The notes beneath the pieces were generated by a model, which was given only the letters and a program-made list of their open reading frames with translations, ran no database searches and was not told the DNA's origin. A program made the translations under genes and the position numbers. A stretch of DNA of 10,225 nt from Planctomycetaceae bacterium UBA969 (GTDB taxonomy: Bacteria; Planctomycetota; Planctomycetia; Gemmatales; Gemmataceae), in contig DBCB01000371.1 of the NCBI GenBank assembly GCA_002303765.1, forward strand, positions 6,934 to 17,158, written 5' to 3'. The stretch's first letter is position 1. The number at the start of each line of letters is the position of its first letter. Positions 7,120 to 10,225 of the stretch are shown here, in pieces.

Positions 7120-8286
7120 ATGTACATATCTATTTATCTGGTTCTTACCACCATGTTTCTTCTGGGAACAGGTGCCATACAACCTCTTGAAAAGAAAGCT
7201 CCTTTTCGTTACCCAGGGAATTCAGAAACCCCTAACGGAAAGCTTAGCTACATCAACAATATTCCTGTTCTTCAAGTTAAGGGCACTCCCGAGCAAATGG
7301 GGGAAGCTATTGGCAAACTTGCTGTTAAAAACGCACCCAAAGCTACCAAATACCCTCGCGATGTTTTAAGCCACTTCGGCGTAGAGTTCATGTGGATTGT
7401 TTTTGCCAAGGCTGGCCAACGCATGGCAAACTACTTCCCTGAAGATTACACCAAAGAACTAAATGCGATGTCTACTTCTTCTGGAATCAGCAAAGAAGAT
7501 CTGATTGTGGGAAACACACTTTTTGATTTAAAGAAAGTTGTGGCATGTTCTGGAATAACTATTGAGCCCGCACAAAGCGCAACAGGTGGCATGCTTTTTG
7601 GTCGCAACCTCGATTACCCATCCCTCGGTTATATCAACCAATACACCCTCGTGACGGTTTACAAACCAGAAAACAAAAAGGCTTTTGCTGCAATCGGATT
7701 TCCCGGCCTTGTTGGCTGCCTTTCAGGCATGAATCAAGATGGGTTGTGTTTGGCAATTCATGAAGTTATCGACATCAAAACGGGCCAGAAAAAGTTTAAC
7801 TACAATGGTATCCCATACGCCATGTGTTACAGGCAACTGCTCGAAGAGTGCTCTACTGTGGACGAAGCTTACGAGCTCTTAAAAAAGCTACCCAGAACCA
7901 GCACCACCAATCTTTTAATTGCAGATCGAAAGCGCTCTGCGGTTTTCGAAGTGACCCCTGACAAAGTGATTGAACGAAAATCTAAAGATGGCGTTGCGGT
8001 TTGCTGCAATCACTTCTGCAGTTCTGAAATCAAACCTTTTTTCCCAATAAATGTACGACGATCTTTCCAGAGATTCACCCTTCTTGAGGAACTTCGAACC
8101 AACGAAAACAAGGTATCGCCTTCGCAGGTCATGGAGTACCTTGACTCCGTCAATCTAGGCGATGATACTCTGCAAACGATGGTTTTTGAACCGGGCACCC
8201 TCCGATTACATCTGGCATTCCAGAATGTACCATCCTCTAAAGGGCCATTTCATACGCTAAATCTTGAACCTTTGTTCCAAAAATAG
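7120..8286 (+). CDS. Exported Ntn-hydrolase, acyl-CoA:6-aminopenicillanate acyltransferase-like (peptidase C45 type)
   Basis: A 388-residue protein with a hydrophobic N-terminus (4-20) that looks like a Sec signal peptide with a short n-region, so it probably acts outside the cytoplasm. Family marks: GTPEQMGEAIG (55-65), equal to the G.P.E.G..hG entry motif; the presumed nucleophile Cys143 in VVACSGI (140-146); GRNLDYP (161-167), the conserved Arg-Asn-x-Asp region; GMNQDGLCLAIHE (203-215); and NHF (297-299). In this superfamily the chain is usually cut just before the Cys, which then becomes an N-terminal nucleophile; self-cleavage at 142/143 is inference. Known members hydrolyse or transfer acyl groups on amide bonds; the substrate here is unknown and penicillin chemistry should not be assumed. 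Start choice: ATG 7120 has AGGA six bases upstream and puts the signal peptide at the N-terminus; a TTG at 7030 in the same frame is rejected. Cysteines cluster at 294, 295 and 300 in the translated order GVAVCCNHFC. Confidence 0.82.
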   Translation: MYISIYLVLTTMFLLGTGAIQPLEKKAPFRYPGNSETPNGKLSYINNIPVLQVKGTPEQMGEAIGKLAVKNAPKATKYPRDVLSHFGVEFMWIVFAKAGQRMANYFPEDYTKELNAMSTSSGISKEDLIVGNTLFDLKKVVACSGITIEPAQSATGGMLFGRNLDYPSLGYINQYTLVTVYKPENKKAFAAIGFPGLVGCLSGMNQDGLCLAIHEVIDIKTGQKKFNYNGIPYAMCYRQLLEECSTVDEAYELLKKLPRTSTTNLLIADRKRSAVFEVTPDKVIERKSKDGVAVCCNHFCSSEIKPFFPINVRRSFQRFTLLEELRTNENKVSPSQVMEYLDSVNLGDDTLQTMVFEPGTLRLHLAFQNVPSSKGPFHTLNLEPLFQK

Positions 8287-8321
8287 CAGTTAAACAGTCG
8301 GTTTTACCGCTTTCATTCTCT

Positions 8322-8354
8322 TGCAACCCACTTATTCGCTTTTGTAGGGTTGCA
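8322..8354. repeat. Perfect 8-base inverted repeat in the nadE leader region
   Basis: TGCAACCC (8322-8329) and GGGTTGCA (8347-8354) are exact reverse complements separated by 17 bases. The element lies 36 bases after the Ntn-hydrolase stop and about 70 bases before the NAD synthetase ATG. No run of T follows the right arm, so a standard rho-independent terminator is unlikely. It could be an operator for a dimeric regulator or a stabilising hairpin at the 3' end of the upstream message. Confidence 0.55.
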
Positions 8355-8356
8355 TG

Positions 8357-8380
8357 ATCCTATAAGATATCCTTAAGGAT
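8357..8380. promoter_or_regulatory. Two abutting palindromic 12-mers overlapping a possible -10 element
   Basis: ATCCTATAAGAT (8357-8368) is followed directly by ATCCTTAAGGAT (8369-8380). The second is a perfect 12-base palindrome, the first an imperfect one, and the two match at 9 of 12 positions. TATAAG (8361-8366) inside the first copy matches five of six bases of a sigma-70 -10 element, though no good -35 is visible at 16-18 bases. A repressor bound here could block a nadE promoter. This is inference from arrangement; no regulator is identified. Confidence 0.35.
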
Positions 8381-8403
8381 TTAACTTCTGCGCGGAGCGC
8401 TTC

Positions 8404-8424
8404 CCTCTCTTCAGAGGCTGCCTC
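8404..8424 (+). promoter_or_regulatory. nadE ribosome-binding site inside a potential hairpin
   Basis: AGAGG (8413-8417) lies eight bases before ATG 8426 and is the likely Shine-Dalgarno. It can pair with CCTCT (8404-8408) across a CTTC loop, giving a five-base stem, or its GAGG part can pair with CCTC (8421-8424) just before the start codon. Either pairing would hide the site, so mild translational control is possible. The stems are short and may not be stable alone. Confidence 0.4.
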
Positions 8425-8425
8425 A

Positions 8426-10225
8426 ATGACCTTTGGCTTTTTTAGACTCGCTGTTTTTTCCCCTAAGCTTGGGCTTGCTGATTGCGCATTTAATTCCGCA
8501 CATACCATCAATCTTTTACAACAAGCCAAGGCTCAACAATGCGGCTTGGCTTTATTCCCTGAACTTGGAATCACCGGATACACTTGCGCAGATCTTTTCC
8601 ATCAAACCGCCCTTCTAGAAAAATCCAACTCTGCAATCCTCTCGGTAATCGAAGCAACTAAAAAAGTGTTTGACGGCTTGGTTCTTATAGGTGCCCCCAT
8701 CTCTGTTGATTCCCAGTTGTTTAATTGCGCAATCGTTATTCACAAAGGAAAAGTTCTTGGCATTGTTCCTAAATCTTACCTTCCCACCTACAAAGAATTT
8801 TACGAAAGACGCTACTTCTCACCGGCTATAAATCTGCGCTCCGCAGAAGTACTTTTGTTCGGGCAATCCATCCCCATTGGCGCGGATCTTTTATTTGCTG
8901 CTGAAGATTTCCCCGAACTTATCCTCGGTGTTGAAATCTGCGAAGATCTTTGGGTCCCCATTCCCCCGAGCTCGTTTCAATCGCTTGCTGGTGCAACACT
9001 TTTAACCAACCTTTCGGCAAGCAACGATATCGTTGGCAAAGCGCCTTATCGAAAAAATCTGATCCTCGGGCAATCTGCCCGAACCATGGCTGTTTATGCT
9101 TATGCATCAAGCGGAGTTCACGAATCAAGCACCGATTTAGTTTTTGGCGGGCATTGTATTATTGCTGAAAACGGCCAACTTATAGCTGAAAACACTCGGT
9201 TTAATCGTGAAGATAGCCATCTGATTGCAGATGTTGATCTGGAACGAATCATGAACAATAGAAGGAGTACTGGCACTTGGGCGGATAACTCCCACGACAA
9301 TAATAAAAGCTTTCGCAAGATTGGATTCCAACTTGATAAGGCGGGAATTATTGACCGGTCTGTTCCATCTTCCAAATTACTCAGAGAAATCATCCCGCAC
9401 CCCTTTGTGCCTGCTAACTCGATTGAACTAAAAGATCGCTGCGATGAAATCTTTCAAATCCAAGTTGCAGGATTAGCAAAACGACTTGAAAGCATCGGCA
9501 ATACACCGATAACTCTTGGAGTATCTGGCGGTTTGGATTCCACTTTGGCTTTGATGGTCATTTGTAAAACTCTCGAAAAAATAAATCGGCCCTTTTCAAA
9601 TTTCAAAGCACTGACCATGCCAGGATTTGGTACCACCTCGCGTACCCTTGAAAACGCAAAAAAGCTGATGACAGCACTGGGCGTTTCTTTTGACGAAATC
9701 GATATCAGGCCCCTTTGTTTTGAAGAAATGAAAGCCCTGAATCACAAACCCTTCGAGATTGAAATCAACGCTCTCGATTTAAACACCTTCATTGGTTTGC
9801 TAAAAAAAGTTCCCTTAGTCAAAAAGAATGATCTGGTTTTCGAAAACATTCAAGCTCGAAGGCGCACCTCCCTTTTAATGAACCGGGGTTTCGTAATTGG
9901 CACGGGAGATTTATCAGAACTTGCTTTGGGGTGGTGCACTTTCAACGCAGATCACATGAGCATGTATAACCCCAATAGCTCCATTCCAAAAACTCTAGTC
10001 AAGTTTTTGGTGCAATGGGTTGCTAACAACTCTTATGAAGAACCGATCCGCAGCATTCTTTTAGATATCGCCCAAACCGTGATTTCGCCTGAATTACTGC
10101 CTTTAGGCGAAAACGATCAAGAAATCCAATCCACCGAAGCCAGTGTTGGCCCTTATGAATTGCACGACTTTTTCCTCTACCATTGGATTCGAAACTCCTT
10201 TAATCCCGAAAAAATACTCTTCCTT
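8426..10225 (+). CDS. nadE: Glutamine-dependent NAD+ synthetase (3' end beyond right edge)
   Basis: Makes NAD+ from deamido-NAD+ (nicotinic acid adenine dinucleotide) with ATP, taking ammonia from glutamine; last step of NAD synthesis, cytoplasmic. Translated by hand: 600 uninterrupted codons to the window edge. Residues about 1-280 are a nitrilase-type glutaminase domain with the triad Glu46 (FPELGITGY, 44-52), Lys116 (VPKSYLPTY, 114-122) and Cys172 (GVEICEDLW, 168-176). Residues from about 330 are the synthetase domain, with the ATP-pyrophosphatase P-loop SGGLDST (367-373), the MPGFGTTSRT segment (398-407) and IGTGDLSELALGW (491-503). The MTFGFFRLAV opening and overall arrangement match the long two-domain form known from Mycobacterium tuberculosis. 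Homologues have roughly 650-690 residues, so about 50-90 are missing. ATG 8426 follows AGAGG by eight bases. The 139 bases upstream carry several inverted repeats. Confidence 0.95.
   Translation, partial: MTFGFFRLAVFSPKLGLADCAFNSAHTINLLQQAKAQQCGLALFPELGITGYTCADLFHQTALLEKSNSAILSVIEATKKVFDGLVLIGAPISVDSQLFNCAIVIHKGKVLGIVPKSYLPTYKEFYERRYFSPAINLRSAEVLLFGQSIPIGADLLFAAEDFPELILGVEICEDLWVPIPPSSFQSLAGATLLTNLSASNDIVGKAPYRKNLILGQSARTMAVYAYASSGVHESSTDLVFGGHCIIAENGQLIAENTRFNREDSHLIADVDLERIMNNRRSTGTWADNSHDNNKSFRKIGFQLDKAGIIDRSVPSSKLLREIIPHPFVPANSIELKDRCDEIFQIQVAGLAKRLESIGNTPITLGVSGGLDSTLALMVICKTLEKINRPFSNFKALTMPGFGTTSRTLENAKKLMTALGVSFDEIDIRPLCFEEMKALNHKPFEIEINALDLNTFIGLLKKVPLVKKNDLVFENIQARRRTSLLMNRGFVIGTGDLSELALGWCTFNADHMSMYNPNSSIPKTLVKFLVQWVANNSYEEPIRSILLDIAQTVISPELLPLGENDQEIQSTEASVGPYELHDFFLYHWIRNSFNPEKILFL

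Noticed and set aside
8322..8354. Rho-independent terminator for the Ntn-hydrolase gene
   Set aside because: The 8-base arms are real, but the 17-base loop is long and no T run follows, so it is listed as an inverted repeat instead.
8332..8529. Minus-strand reading frame of 65 codons across the nadE start
   Set aside because: It overlaps the nadE coding region antisense and lacks a ribosome-binding site or recognisable domain.
8385..8849. Near-match between 8385-8400 and the reverse complement of 8836-8849 (differing by a two-base gap)
   Set aside because: Short, GC-rich and self-complementary sequences; the second copy is inside nadE coding sequence, so chance is the simplest explanation.

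Overview
The window reads as a chromosomal stretch from a planctomycete (phylum Planctomycetota) or a close relative. The main evidence is the pair of exported proteins at the left: a DUF1501 protein with a twin-arginine signal, followed by a DUF1549/DUF1553 protein with cytochrome-like Cys-His motifs. This pair is a hallmark of that phylum, although some Verrucomicrobiota and other groups also carry such genes. A lower-rank assignment cannot be supported. I see no insertion sequence, phage gene, CRISPR array, tRNA or rRNA.

Layout. Positions 1-3584 (minus strand) hold a two-gene unit: the DUF1501 gene (2208-3584) and then the DUF1549/DUF1553 gene (2176 leftward, running off the left edge). 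A 230-base divergent intergenic region (3585-3814) separates this unit from a plus-strand gene (3815-5641) for a MutS-family ATPase with four predicted membrane segments and no recognisable mismatch-binding domain. That gene converges, 8 bases apart, on a minus-strand gene for a 129-residue protein of unknown function (5650-6039). Upstream of that gene, on the same strand, is a stand-alone RmlD-like sugar-nucleotide reductase (6151-7014) that starts with TTG. Divergent from it on the plus strand is an exported Ntn-hydrolase of the acyl-CoA:6-aminopenicillanate acyltransferase (C45) type (7120-8286). A structured 139-base leader follows, then a glutamine-dependent NAD+ synthetase (8426 onward, running off the right edge).

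How the genes relate. Only the DUF1501 and DUF1549/DUF1553 genes form an obvious functional pair, and both products are predicted to leave the cytoplasm. The other genes look like unrelated single genes: DNA or nucleic-acid handling at a membrane, deoxysugar synthesis, extracytoplasmic amide hydrolysis or acyl transfer, and NAD synthesis.

Start sites. Four starts were chosen on visible ribosome-binding sites: ATG 3584 (DUF1501), TTG 7014 (RmlD), ATG 7120 (Ntn-hydrolase) and ATG 8426 (NAD synthetase). The DUF1549/DUF1553 and MutS-like genes lack a clear Shine-Dalgarno sequence, but in-frame stops just upstream limit their starts. The two edge genes were translated by hand and are open to the window edges: 725 codons on the left and exactly 600 on the right.

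No convincing new multi-gene system is present. The items most worth a second look are the membrane MutS-like ATPase, the uncharacterised 129-residue protein, and the unusually dense set of inverted and tandem palindromic elements in front of the NAD synthetase gene.
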